A model generated the notes under the pieces. The model saw only the letters and a program-made list of their open reading frames with translations. It was not told where the DNA came from and searched no databases. Shown one piece after another: positions 44,165 through 51,221 of a stretch of DNA of 64,000 nt. Origin of the DNA: Pacificispira sp033344895 (GTDB lineage Bacteria; Pseudomonadota; Alphaproteobacteria; UBA8366; Aestuariispiraceae). A program made the translations under genes and the position numbers. The stretch's first letter is position 1. Each line of letters opens with the position of its first letter. The DNA lies in NCBI GenBank assembly GCA_965229685.1, contig OZ245920.1:2480001-2544000 (forward strand). Direction: 5' to 3'.

Positions 44165-45244
44165 TCACGCCTTGGCGGTGATCACCCCGCGCTGCACCTG
44201 ATCGCGCTCGATGCTTTCGAACAGCGCCTTGAAGTTGCCCTCGCCGAAGCCCTCGTCATGCTTGCGCTGGATGATCTCGAAGAAGGCCGGACCCAGAAGC
44301 GGTTTCGTGAATATCTGCAACAGGATACGCGGGTCCCCGTCATCCGTGGAACCATCGACCAGCAGACCTCGTGCCTTCATCTCGTCCACCGGCTCGCCAT
44401 GGCCGGGCAGACGCTCTTCCAGCATGTCGTAGTAGGTCTCGGGCGGCGGCTTCATGAAATCGACGCCCAGTGCCCGCAGGCGATCGACCGTGGCGTAGAT
44501 GTCGTCGGTAGAAAGCGCGATATGCTGAATGCCCTCGCCGTTGAAGTCGTCCAGGAACTCCTGGATCTGGCCTTTGCCTTCCGTCGCCTCCTCGTTCAGA
44601 GGGATACGGATCAGCCCGTCCGGCGCCGCCATGGCCTTGGAGTGCAATCCGGTATACTCGCCCTTGATGTCGAAATACCGGATTTCCTTGAAGTTGAAGA
44701 AGCGTTCATAGAAGGACGCCCAATAGCCCATCCGCCCCTTGTAGACGTTGTGGGTGAGGTGATCGATGGTCTTCAGCCCTGCCCCTACCGGGTTGCGGTC
44801 GACGCCGTCGAGATACTTGAAATCGATGTCGTAGATCGTCGCCTGGTCGCCGAACCGGTCGATCAGGAAGATTGGCGCCCCACCGATACCCTTGATCGCG
44901 GGCAGACGCAGTTCCATCGGGCCGGTCGGCAATTCCATTGGCTCCGCCCCGCGCCGCAACAGTTCGTCATAGGCGTGGTGGGCGTCCTGAATCCGGAAGG
45001 CCATGGCGCAGGCGGCGGGACCATGCTCGGCCGCAAAATATTCCGCCTGGCTGCGTGGCTGTTCATTCAGGATGAAGTTGATATCGCCCTGCCGGTAGAG
45101 CGCCGTCTTCTTGGACCGGTGCTGCGCCACCTTGGTGAACCCCAATGCGGTCATGACCTGCTCGAGAAGCTTTGGGTCCGGGGCGGAAAACTCCACGAAT
45201 TCAAAGCCCTGAAGTCCAATCGGGTTCTGCGCATCCTGGGTCAT
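44165..45244 (-). CDS. hppD: 4-hydroxyphenylpyruvate dioxygenase
   Basis: The 359-residue Fe(II) enzyme converts 4-hydroxyphenylpyruvate to homogentisate in tyrosine breakdown. Iron ligands are visible: His in TIDHLTHNVYKGRM, His in GIQHIALSTDDI and Glu in AFFEIIQRKHDEGFGEGNF. The N-terminal half is the degenerate VOC domain (GFEFVEFSAPDPKLLEQVMT). Homogentisate dioxygenase is not in the window. It is divergent from an IclR regulator across a 102-nt gap containing a palindrome. Confidence 0.96.
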   Translation of the reverse strand: MTQDAQNPIGLQGFEFVEFSAPDPKLLEQVMTALGFTKVAQHRSKKTALYRQGDINFILNEQPRSQAEYFAAEHGPAACAMAFRIQDAHHAYDELLRRGAEPMELPTGPMELRLPAIKGIGGAPIFLIDRFGDQATIYDIDFKYLDGVDRNPVGAGLKTIDHLTHNVYKGRMGYWASFYERFFNFKEIRYFDIKGEYTGLHSKAMAAPDGLIRIPLNEEATEGKGQIQEFLDDFNGEGIQHIALSTDDIYATVDRLRALGVDFMKPPPETYYDMLEERLPGHGEPVDEMKARGLLVDGSTDDGDPRILLQIFTKPLLGPAFFEIIQRKHDEGFGEGNFKALFESIERDQVQRGVITAKA

Positions 45245-45313
45245 GGTCTGCCTCCAGCAAGGAAAAACGTTTCCATGAAGGTAGTTTGAATGCCGGAGTT
45301 ATGGTAGGTGGGT

Positions 45314-45330
45314 GTTTCACCAAGTGAAAC
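45314..45330. promoter_or_regulatory. Perfect palindrome between hppD and the IclR gene
   Basis: GTTTCACCAAGTGAAAC is a 7-3-7 perfect inverted repeat, 69 nt upstream of the hppD start and 16 nt upstream of the preferred IclR start. Size and position suit binding by the IclR protein, with autoregulation and control of hppD. Confidence 0.65.
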
Positions 45331-45346
45331 GACGAGATCGTCCTTC

Positions 45347-46141
45347 GTGGCTGTAAAGACCATTGAAAGCCTGCGGCGCGGCCTGGCGGTATATGACCGG
45401 CTCCACCGGAAGGGCGCCAGCAGCCTCGCCACGCTCGCACGGGAAACCGGGCTGCCGAAGGCCAGTCTACTGAGGCTTCTGGCCACCCTTCAGGAAGCCG
45501 GATGGATCGCCCGGCGCATCAATGACGGTCGCTACCTCCCCGCCACGACCGCGCGTCCGTCAACCGACATTCGGCAGTCGCTGCTGCACAGCGGAATGGC
45601 GGAAGTACAGGCGTTGAGCCGCGAGACCGGATTTCCGGCCGATCTGGTCGCACTGACCCCGGTGCCCTCACTGGAAGTCGTCGACAGCACGCGCAAACGC
45701 GTCCCCGGTGGCGTCGACCCGCTCGTTGCCGGTTTCCGTCCGAGTTTTCTCTTCTCTTCCCCCGGACGGGCGGTTCTGGCGTTCATGGATACGCGGGAGC
45801 GCAGCCGCATTCTGACTTACATCGAGGCCGCGGATTCGCCGGCAATTCGCTTTGAATTGACCAGCGGCCGACTGGAACGGGAATTGTCCGAGACCCGTCG
45901 GCGGGGATACGGAATCCGGGCTGCCGGCTATTGGCCGGACAGTTCCGACTACGGCGCGGAGCCGATGGACATTTCCGTGCCGATCGCCCTCGAAAATCGC
46001 ATCATCGGCGCGGTAAGCCTGGTCTGGCCGGCACGGGACCGGGATGCATCCTCCGTGGCGGCGGCCCATCTCGGCAGCCTGTCCGCCACGGCGCAGAGGA
46101 TATCCCGTGCCGCCCTTTCAACCGCAGGGCAGATGGGATAG
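45347..46141 (+). CDS. IclR-family transcriptional regulator
   Basis: A GTG at 45347 gives 264 residues beginning AVKTIESLRRGLAVYDRLHR. The frame opens at a GTG at 45308, but that start would put the palindromic operator inside the gene. The winged helix (ASSLATLARETGLPKASLLR, LLATLQEAGWIARR) is followed by the IclR effector domain (DLVALTPVPSLEVVDSTRKR, GYGIRAAGYWPDSSDY, DISVPIALENRIIGAVSLVW). Divergence from hppD suggests control of tyrosine or hydroxyphenylpyruvate catabolism. Ribosome-site support for either start is weak. Confidence 0.87.
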   Translation: MAVKTIESLRRGLAVYDRLHRKGASSLATLARETGLPKASLLRLLATLQEAGWIARRINDGRYLPATTARPSTDIRQSLLHSGMAEVQALSRETGFPADLVALTPVPSLEVVDSTRKRVPGGVDPLVAGFRPSFLFSSPGRAVLAFMDTRERSRILTYIEAADSPAIRFELTSGRLERELSETRRRGYGIRAAGYWPDSSDYGAEPMDISVPIALENRIIGAVSLVWPARDRDASSVAAAHLGSLSATAQRISRAALSTAGQMG

Positions 46142-46202
46142 GGCTGGAAGTTATGCGGGGTCATCGCCATATCGGCGATATCCGAACCCAATAGGTGTTT
46201 CC

Positions 46203-46733
46203 ATGTTCCTTATTCGCGGTCCGATCTGTGCGCTGGCCGCCTCGCTGTTCCTGATTGCCGCATCCCCCTCCGCATCCGCCCAGTCGACCGAAGGCGTGCG
46301 ATGTGGAACGGCGGCAAGCCTGAGCTTCGTGCGTCAGACGGTCCAGCCGAAGCGTCATCTGGCCGGCATGATCATGGGCATGGCGCAGCAAACACCGACC
46401 TTCAATGCCACGCTGGCCGAAGCCCAACAAAGGGGATACGGGCAGCAGTTGATCGGCTTCTACCAGAAACTTCTGGACCAGTCCCTGCTGATGCTTACCC
46501 CGTCCTGGGAATGCAATATGGCGGCGGCCTACTCCGCACATCTGACCGACGAACAACTGACGTCGCTGGCCGCAGAGCGCCAGATGTCGCCGGCCTTTCC
46601 CGATCTGCAAAGCGTGAAGCCTCAGATCGACCTGCAGATGCGTCAGAAATCGGAAGGGATCCTTCGGGAAGCGGTGACGGAGCTTCTGTCGGGCGGGGTC
46701 CAGTTCGTGAAGGCACGCCGCAGCCGAAACTAG
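46203..46733 (+). CDS. Exported hypothetical protein
   Basis: The 176-residue product has a clear signal peptide, MFLIRGPICALAASLFLIAA with SPSASA before QSTEG. The mature part is helical (RHLAGMIMGMAQQTPTFNAT, YGQQLIGFYQKLLDQSLLML) and ends in a basic ARRSRN. Two Cys (RCGTAAS and WECNMAA) could form one disulfide. The pattern is loosely like DUF2059-type periplasmic helical proteins, but I do not assign it. It follows the IclR gene by 61 nt and may be independent. Confidence 0.62.
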   Translation: MFLIRGPICALAASLFLIAASPSASAQSTEGVRCGTAASLSFVRQTVQPKRHLAGMIMGMAQQTPTFNATLAEAQQRGYGQQLIGFYQKLLDQSLLMLTPSWECNMAAAYSAHLTDEQLTSLAAERQMSPAFPDLQSVKPQIDLQMRQKSEGILREAVTELLSGGVQFVKARRSRN

Positions 46734-46734
46734 C

Positions 46735-47547
46735 TCACCCGATCTGCGGGTAGCCCCGGCTTTCGGCTTCCGCTTTCATGGTCAGGATCGGGGCATAGTC
46801 GTCGAAACCTGCCGCCTTCATCCCCTTAATCAGCAGGGCAGCCCGGACATCGCCCAGATCCGGGTCCTCGGCCGCGTCCAGTACCGCTTCCTGAATGCGG
46901 CGAACCTGCGATGGCGTGGCATCGATCCGCACTGCATACGGCAAGGCAGGAGCCTTGCGCGTCCACTGCACCACTTCCAGCTCGTCTGTTGCCTCAGGAC
47001 GGACCCGTTGCAGCAAAGCCCAGGTGACGCTGTCGATCGCGGCGATGTCGGCGCGGCCCCGTCGGACCGCCTCGGCCGAATGGGCATGGCCTCCGCTGTA
47101 CAGAAAATCGGCGAAGAACCGGCCTGCCTCCGCCAGCGGCGCCACGGCATGGCGCAATGCATTCATGCCGGAATGGGAATTGGCGTTGTTCACGACAGCA
47201 CGCTTGCCGCGCAGATCGTTCAGGGTCGCGATCCGGTCGGATCGGCGGACAACAAGGGCACTGGAATACAGCCCGGCCTCACACCCTTCGCAATCGTAAT
47301 GCGGCGTTGCCACCGGCTGAAGATAATCCTTCAGCTCCGTCATCAGGGGATAACCGCAGGTCTGGGTCAGCATAAGGGCTGGATCGCGCCAAAGCGCCTC
47401 GGCGTCTTCAACCCGTGTCAGGCTTTCCGGGACCGCCTCGACACCATGCCGGCGAAGATGCGCGGCAAGGCCATCCCACCACGCGTCCGTCGCGTCGGTC
47501 AGTTCGGGCAGATCGTATTGCGGCAGGCTGGCAAAAGGCGCTGTCAT
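46735..47547 (-). CDS. PhnD-like phosphate/phosphonate-type binding protein without signal peptide
   Basis: The 270-residue protein resembles the PhnD/SBP-like family: LMLTQTCGYPLMTELKDYLQ, LVVRRSDRIATLNDLRGKRA, VVNNANSHSGMNALRHAVAP, YSGGHAHSAEAVRRGRADIA and IDSVTWALL. It starts directly with MTAPFASLPQYDLPELTDAT, with no secretion signal, so it is cytoplasmic unless exported otherwise. Its ATG shares one base with the murA stop (TGATG), implying coupled translation after murA. No transporter genes adjoin it. It might be a cytosolic ligand-binding or sensing protein; function unknown. Confidence 0.75.
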   Translation of the reverse strand: MTAPFASLPQYDLPELTDATDAWWDGLAAHLRRHGVEAVPESLTRVEDAEALWRDPALMLTQTCGYPLMTELKDYLQPVATPHYDCEGCEAGLYSSALVVRRSDRIATLNDLRGKRAVVNNANSHSGMNALRHAVAPLAEAGRFFADFLYSGGHAHSAEAVRRGRADIAAIDSVTWALLQRVRPEATDELEVVQWTRKAPALPYAVRIDATPSQVRRIQEAVLDAAEDPDLGDVRAALLIKGMKAAGFDDYAPILTMKAEAESRGYPQIG

Positions 47548-48911
47548 CAACCGGCGACGCGCTCGATCACGGCACCGCAGGCGGCCAGTTTCTCATCCAG
47601 TCGTTCATACCCGCGGTCGAGATGATAGATCCGGTTCACGAAGGTCTCTCCCTGGGCTGCCAGTCCGGCAATCACCAGCGCCACCGAGGCCCGCAGGTCC
47701 GTCGCCATGACCGGCGCGCCGGTCAACCGGGGAACCCCGCGAACCATGGCGGAACGGCCATGCAGATTGATGCTGGCCCCCATGCGGTTCAGCTCCGGGA
47801 CATGCATGAAGCGGTTCTCGAAAATCGTTTCGGTCACCATGGACGCGCCCTGTGCCGTGGACAGAAGCGCCATCATCTGGGCCTGCAGATCGGTCGGGAA
47901 GCCGGGATAGGGTTCCGTCATCACGTCTGTCCCGATGAGCGCCCCGCATCGGATGCGCATGCCGTCGGGCACGCGGTCGACGATTACGCCCGCCGCCTCC
48001 ATCGCAGAAATTGCGGCCCCCAGCGTTTCCGGCCGGGCACCGACCAGCGTCGCATCGCCGCGCGTCGCCGCGACGGCCATGGCATAGGTGCCGGTCTCGA
48101 TGCGATCCGGCATGACGGCGTGTTCGGCACCATGCAGTGTATCAACGCCTTCGATCTCGATCGTGTCACTGCCGGCTCCGGAAATCTTTGCCCCCATGGC
48201 CTTGAGGCAATCGGCCAGGTCGACGATCTCAGGCTCCCGCGCGGCATTGATCAGGCGCGTGGTTCCGCGCGCCAGGCTTGCCGCCATCATCAGGTTTTCG
48301 GTGGCGCCTACGGAGACGAAGGGGAAGGTCACGTCGGCACCCGTCAGGCCACACGGCGCTTCAGCCATGATGTAGCCGCCGTCCAACTCGATCTCGGCGC
48401 CCAGAAGCTGCAGGCCCTTGAGGTGCAGGTCCACAGGCCGCGTTCCAATGGCGCAACCACCCGGCAGCGATACCCGCGCTTTCCCATGCTTCGCCAGAAG
48501 CGGCCCCAGCACCAGAACCCCGGCACGCATCTTTCGGACGATGTCGTATTCGGCGACCGTGTTGTTCAGCGTCCCGGCGTTCAGCGACAGACGCTGCGGC
48601 GCGGCATCGCCTTCCGGCGCATCGAAGCGTACATCGATCCCAAGGCTCTCCAGCAACTGCGCTGTGGTGCGGATGTCGGCCAGGCGCGGCACATTCAAAA
48701 GCGTCAGCACCCCGTCGGTCAGGATTGACGCGCACATGAGCTTCAACGCCGAATTCTTGGCGCCGCCGATGCGGATTTCACCCTTCAGCGGCGTCCCGCC
48801 GACGATCCTGATCTTATCCATGCCACCCGACTTTCCGGTCGCCGCCAATTGGGTTTCGGTCGGCGCGACAATGTTGTCCTGGAACGCATTATTCAGATCA
48901 TGGGGTGACAT
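47547..48911 (-). CDS. murA: UDP-N-acetylglucosamine 1-carboxyvinyltransferase with N-terminal extension
   Basis: From the ATG at 48911, which has AGAGAGG 6 nt upstream, the product is 454 residues. The canonical MurA start MDKIRIVGGTPLKGEIRIGG lies 30 residues in (ATG at 48821). The catalytic Cys loop (LPGGCAIGTRPVDLHLKGLQ, near residue 150) has the active-site Cys attacked by fosfomycin. FPTDLQAQMMALLSTAQGAS and the C-terminal DRGYERLDEKLAACGAVIER complete the fold. It makes the first committed peptidoglycan precursor from UDP-GlcNAc, the GlmU product. Confidence 0.95.
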   Translation of the reverse strand: MSPHDLNNAFQDNIVAPTETQLAATGKSGGMDKIRIVGGTPLKGEIRIGGAKNSALKLMCASILTDGVLTLLNVPRLADIRTTAQLLESLGIDVRFDAPEGDAAPQRLSLNAGTLNNTVAEYDIVRKMRAGVLVLGPLLAKHGKARVSLPGGCAIGTRPVDLHLKGLQLLGAEIELDGGYIMAEAPCGLTGADVTFPFVSVGATENLMMAASLARGTTRLINAAREPEIVDLADCLKAMGAKISGAGSDTIEIEGVDTLHGAEHAVMPDRIETGTYAMAVAATRGDATLVGARPETLGAAISAMEAAGVIVDRVPDGMRIRCGALIGTDVMTEPYPGFPTDLQAQMMALLSTAQGASMVTETIFENRFMHVPELNRMGASINLHGRSAMVRGVPRLTGAPVMATDLRASVALVIAGLAAQGETFVNRIYHLDRGYERLDEKLAACGAVIERVAG

Positions 48912-49042
48912 GGAAACCTCTCTGCGGAGCCTGTTCTTCGGTTGGACCGGGCGGCCTGCCCGGCGGTCCCTGGACATACGCGTTCATCTGGACGGTCATG
49001 AAGGCCGAAACGGGGCGAATTCGGGGCGAAGGGCCGCGGCAG

Positions 49043-49231
49043 TCAGTCGGTCGGGTCCGAACCGCCGCCGCCCCCGGCACCCTCGTCGGGAAGACTAGAC
49101 GATTCGCCCTGCGTCTCCTGCCGTCGTGCGCGTTGCTGCGCCTTTCGGCGGGCCAGATTCGCGCGCAACTTTTCGGCCTGTCGATCAAGGCGGGCCTGTT
49201 CGCTGTCGGAGAGTTTGCGGCCTTTCGTCAT
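49043..49231 (-). CDS. Small basic hypothetical protein
   Basis: The ATG at 49231 gives 62 residues. It begins MTKGRKLSDSEQARLDRQAE, has a basic helix KLRANLARRKAQQRARRQET and ends in a Gly-rich acidic tail GAGGGGGSDPTD. The helix-plus-tail pattern is common in small alphaproteobacterial proteins located upstream of murA. No function is known to me. An upstream in-frame start at 49291 is possible but adds a non-conserved-looking stretch. Confidence 0.55.
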   Translation of the reverse strand: MTKGRKLSDSEQARLDRQAEKLRANLARRKAQQRARRQETQGESSSLPDEGAGGGGGSDPTD

Positions 49232-49369
49232 GCACCGGAAATGCCGCTCCACGGCGGTGAAGTCAAGCGGCGCACCTTCGCCCTTGCACACCCCCCGACG
49301 CTATGGCATAAGCGCGCCCGCTTGGGCAGGGAACGTCGGATTCTCGACATTCCTTCCGCCATCCAAGAA

Positions 49370-49444
49370 GCTGCCGTAGCTCAGGGGTAGAGCACTCCCT
49401 TGGTAAGGGAGAGGCCGAGAGTTCAATTCTCTCCGGCAGCACCA
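49370..49444 (+). tRNA. tRNA-Thr (anticodon GGT)
   Basis: Acceptor strands GCTGCCG (49370-49376) and CGGCAGC (49434-49440) pair fully. The anticodon arm is CTCCC-TTGGTAA-GGGAG with anticodon GGT, reading ACC/ACU, and the T loop contains GTTCAATTC. CCA is encoded at 49442-49444. Confidence 0.96.
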
Positions 49445-49968
49445 TGTTTCCTACAATTGATCCTTCCGGGTTTCCGATTGCCCCTGCTAGACTAGCTGGG
49501 CTATACTTGCGTAGACGTCACTCCACAAACCAAACTTTTCCCTGCTCTATAAGAAGAAAGTAATGAAGATAGAGTTATCTTCATTCATTCATCTAAGATC
49601 GAGCTTAACTTTAGTTTCTGAACTTCAAATGATCGCTTTTTCGAAGCCCGCTACAGCGCCTTCGCATCGTGTTTCGGGACCCGGAACCGAATCCGGGTTT
49701 GGCTGAAAAACATGCCGGCGGCCATCCTGATTGCGACCCTGCCGCTGTTCCTGATCTCACAGGCGGGCATGGTGATCCGCGACCTTTGCCTGTTCCGCCT
49801 TTCCTCTCTGAAAGGAGCGGCCGCGGCAATCGGCGGCATGCGTTCCATATTGCGACAACGCACCCGGGTTCAATCCGCCCGACGGGTGGGCGTTTCAAAG
49901 ATCATTCGACCGATGGCGATTTCGCCGCACCTGCTGATCGCGCGAGCGCCGGTGTCGAGGCCGGTCGA
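49445..49968. other. 524-nt gap after tRNA-Thr with an AT-rich patch
   Basis: From about 49500 to 49625 the sequence is conspicuously AT-rich compared with everything around it. It contains a 10-bp perfect hairpin, AATGAAGATA (49562-49571) with TATCTTCATT (49576-49585) around GAGT. The remainder to 49968 is high-GC. A 90-codon plus-strand frame at 49712 starts with a hydrophobic stretch but overlaps competing frames and the IalB gene end, so I do not call it. No direct repeat of the tRNA 3' end was found. Confidence 0.55.
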
Positions 49969-50487
49969 TCAGAGCGCACCATAGGCGGCCGTGAATCCGC
50001 GCAGCGAAATCCGGACGGATATCGGCTGCTCCGGACGGGCCGCGGACCTGATCGTCACGATGGCGAAAAGCCCACGCCTCATCGCTTCGATCTGATCCGC
50101 TGTCAGCGCCAGATTGGACACACATCCTGCCCGGGCACAGAAATCGTAGGCAAAGCGCAACTGCTCGCCATTATCGACCTGGAACAGCAATCCTTCCGGA
50201 AGCGCCGTTCCCAATGGAACCACCGCCGTGGCGCCGGCCGGCGCGGGCGCATCGGATGCCAGTCGAATCAGGCTGAACTCCACCATCGGCCGACCGCGAT
50301 CATCCACCGCGGTCTGGATCATGTAGCAATCTTCGGGTTTGGCGGAGCTGCAGCGAATGTCCCAGTCGCCATGGCTTTCGCGAAGCACTTCCGTCGTCGC
50401 CCCTTCCGCGCTCTGCGCAAGCGCCGGAAGACCCGAAAATCCGATCAGGGACATCAGTCCCAGTACGGTGAGAATTCGAATGAGCAT
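49969..50487 (-). CDS. Invasion-associated locus B (IalB) family protein
   Basis: The 172-residue exported protein has a signal peptide (ILTVLGLMSLIGFSGLPALA before QSAEG). The IalB pattern follows: ESHGDWDIRCSSAKPEDCYM, ATAVVPLGTALPEGLLFQVD, FAYDFCARAGCVSNLALTAD and ISVRISLRGFTAAYGAL. The name comes from a Bartonella erythrocyte-invasion locus, but the family is widespread in free-living alphaproteobacteria with unknown periplasmic function. Conserved Cys pairs (CSS...C and FCARAGC) probably form disulfides. Confidence 0.88.
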   Translation of the reverse strand: MLIRILTVLGLMSLIGFSGLPALAQSAEGATTEVLRESHGDWDIRCSSAKPEDCYMIQTAVDDRGRPMVEFSLIRLASDAPAPAGATAVVPLGTALPEGLLFQVDNGEQLRFAYDFCARAGCVSNLALTADQIEAMRRGLFAIVTIRSAARPEQPISVRISLRGFTAAYGAL

Positions 50488-50601
50488 ATCGGCACCCGGA
50501 GCGGATTGAGAAGGTATCCGCTCTACACTAACCGCGGGGCGCCGCGCAATAAACCCGCCCCATTCCGCGTGGGAACGGCATCCGGGGATGTGTCCGCCGC
50601 C

Positions 50602-50832
50602 TCAGCCGCCCGGCTGGAAATCCTTGGGCGCGTACCAGATCTTCTGCTGATGGATCCGACCGAGCAGACCGCGCAATTGCTGAATTTCGTTCTGCAGGTT
50701 CGATACTTCGGGCTTGTCGCCCCCCGCCGACAGCACACGACGGGATAGATCGCCGACACGCTGTGTCAGGGATGCTTCGATGCGGTCGATATCCTGAATA
50801 TCCAGTTCGAAATGGGTCCGATATTTCGGCAT
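50602..50832 (-). CDS. Small conserved-looking hypothetical protein
   Basis: The 76-residue protein begins MPKYRTHFELDIQDIDRIEA, has a central coiled-coil-prone helix VSNLQNEIQQLRGLLGRIHQ and ends KIWYAPKDFQPGG. No signal peptide or known domain is seen. Heptad-like spacing of Leu/Ile suggests a small dimer. It is separated from the IalB gene by 114 nt on the same strand. Confidence 0.6.
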   Translation of the reverse strand: MPKYRTHFELDIQDIDRIEASLTQRVGDLSRRVLSAGGDKPEVSNLQNEIQQLRGLLGRIHQQKIWYAPKDFQPGG

Positions 50833-51221
50833 AGTCGTCAGGTCCGGTTCTGCAGAGAGATGCGGTCGGTCGCGCCAACCGATTGTGCAGTGCGAGATAT
50901 ACCTGGACTCGGTGCGAACTCAACAGATTTTTTTCGTAAGCGACCGTAAATGCCGTTTCTGCGACCAACCAGTGGTCGTGATTGGATTTGATGCGCCAGA
51001 GGTGCCGGGATACCAATACGGCAAGGGTAGCGCTCTTCGGCAGATTGGTTTTTGAAGCGGCTGTCCCTTGGGTAACCGATTGCGATTCTGGGGCGAATGG
51101 CAGCACCGAATATCTGATGTTTCCCGATCGGTGCGGGATATTCTACTTCTGTCGAAGAATGCGTTAAGCTCGGCGTTGGCCGGTTGGTCACAGCGGGTTT
51201 CAGTATGGGGGCGATACCGAA
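50833..51221. other. 389-nt divergent intergenic region before the SLC13 permease
   Basis: No open frame looks coding. The section 50890-51190 is richer in T and A than the flanks and should contain the permease promoter; I could not pick out a single convincing -35/-10 pair. GGGGGCGATACCGAA precedes the permease ATG. Confidence 0.5.

Noticed and set aside
49712..49984. A 90-codon plus-strand frame with a hydrophobic start after tRNA-Thr
   Set aside because: It runs into the 3' end of the IalB-family gene, has no ribosome site, and competing frames of equal length exist on the other strand.
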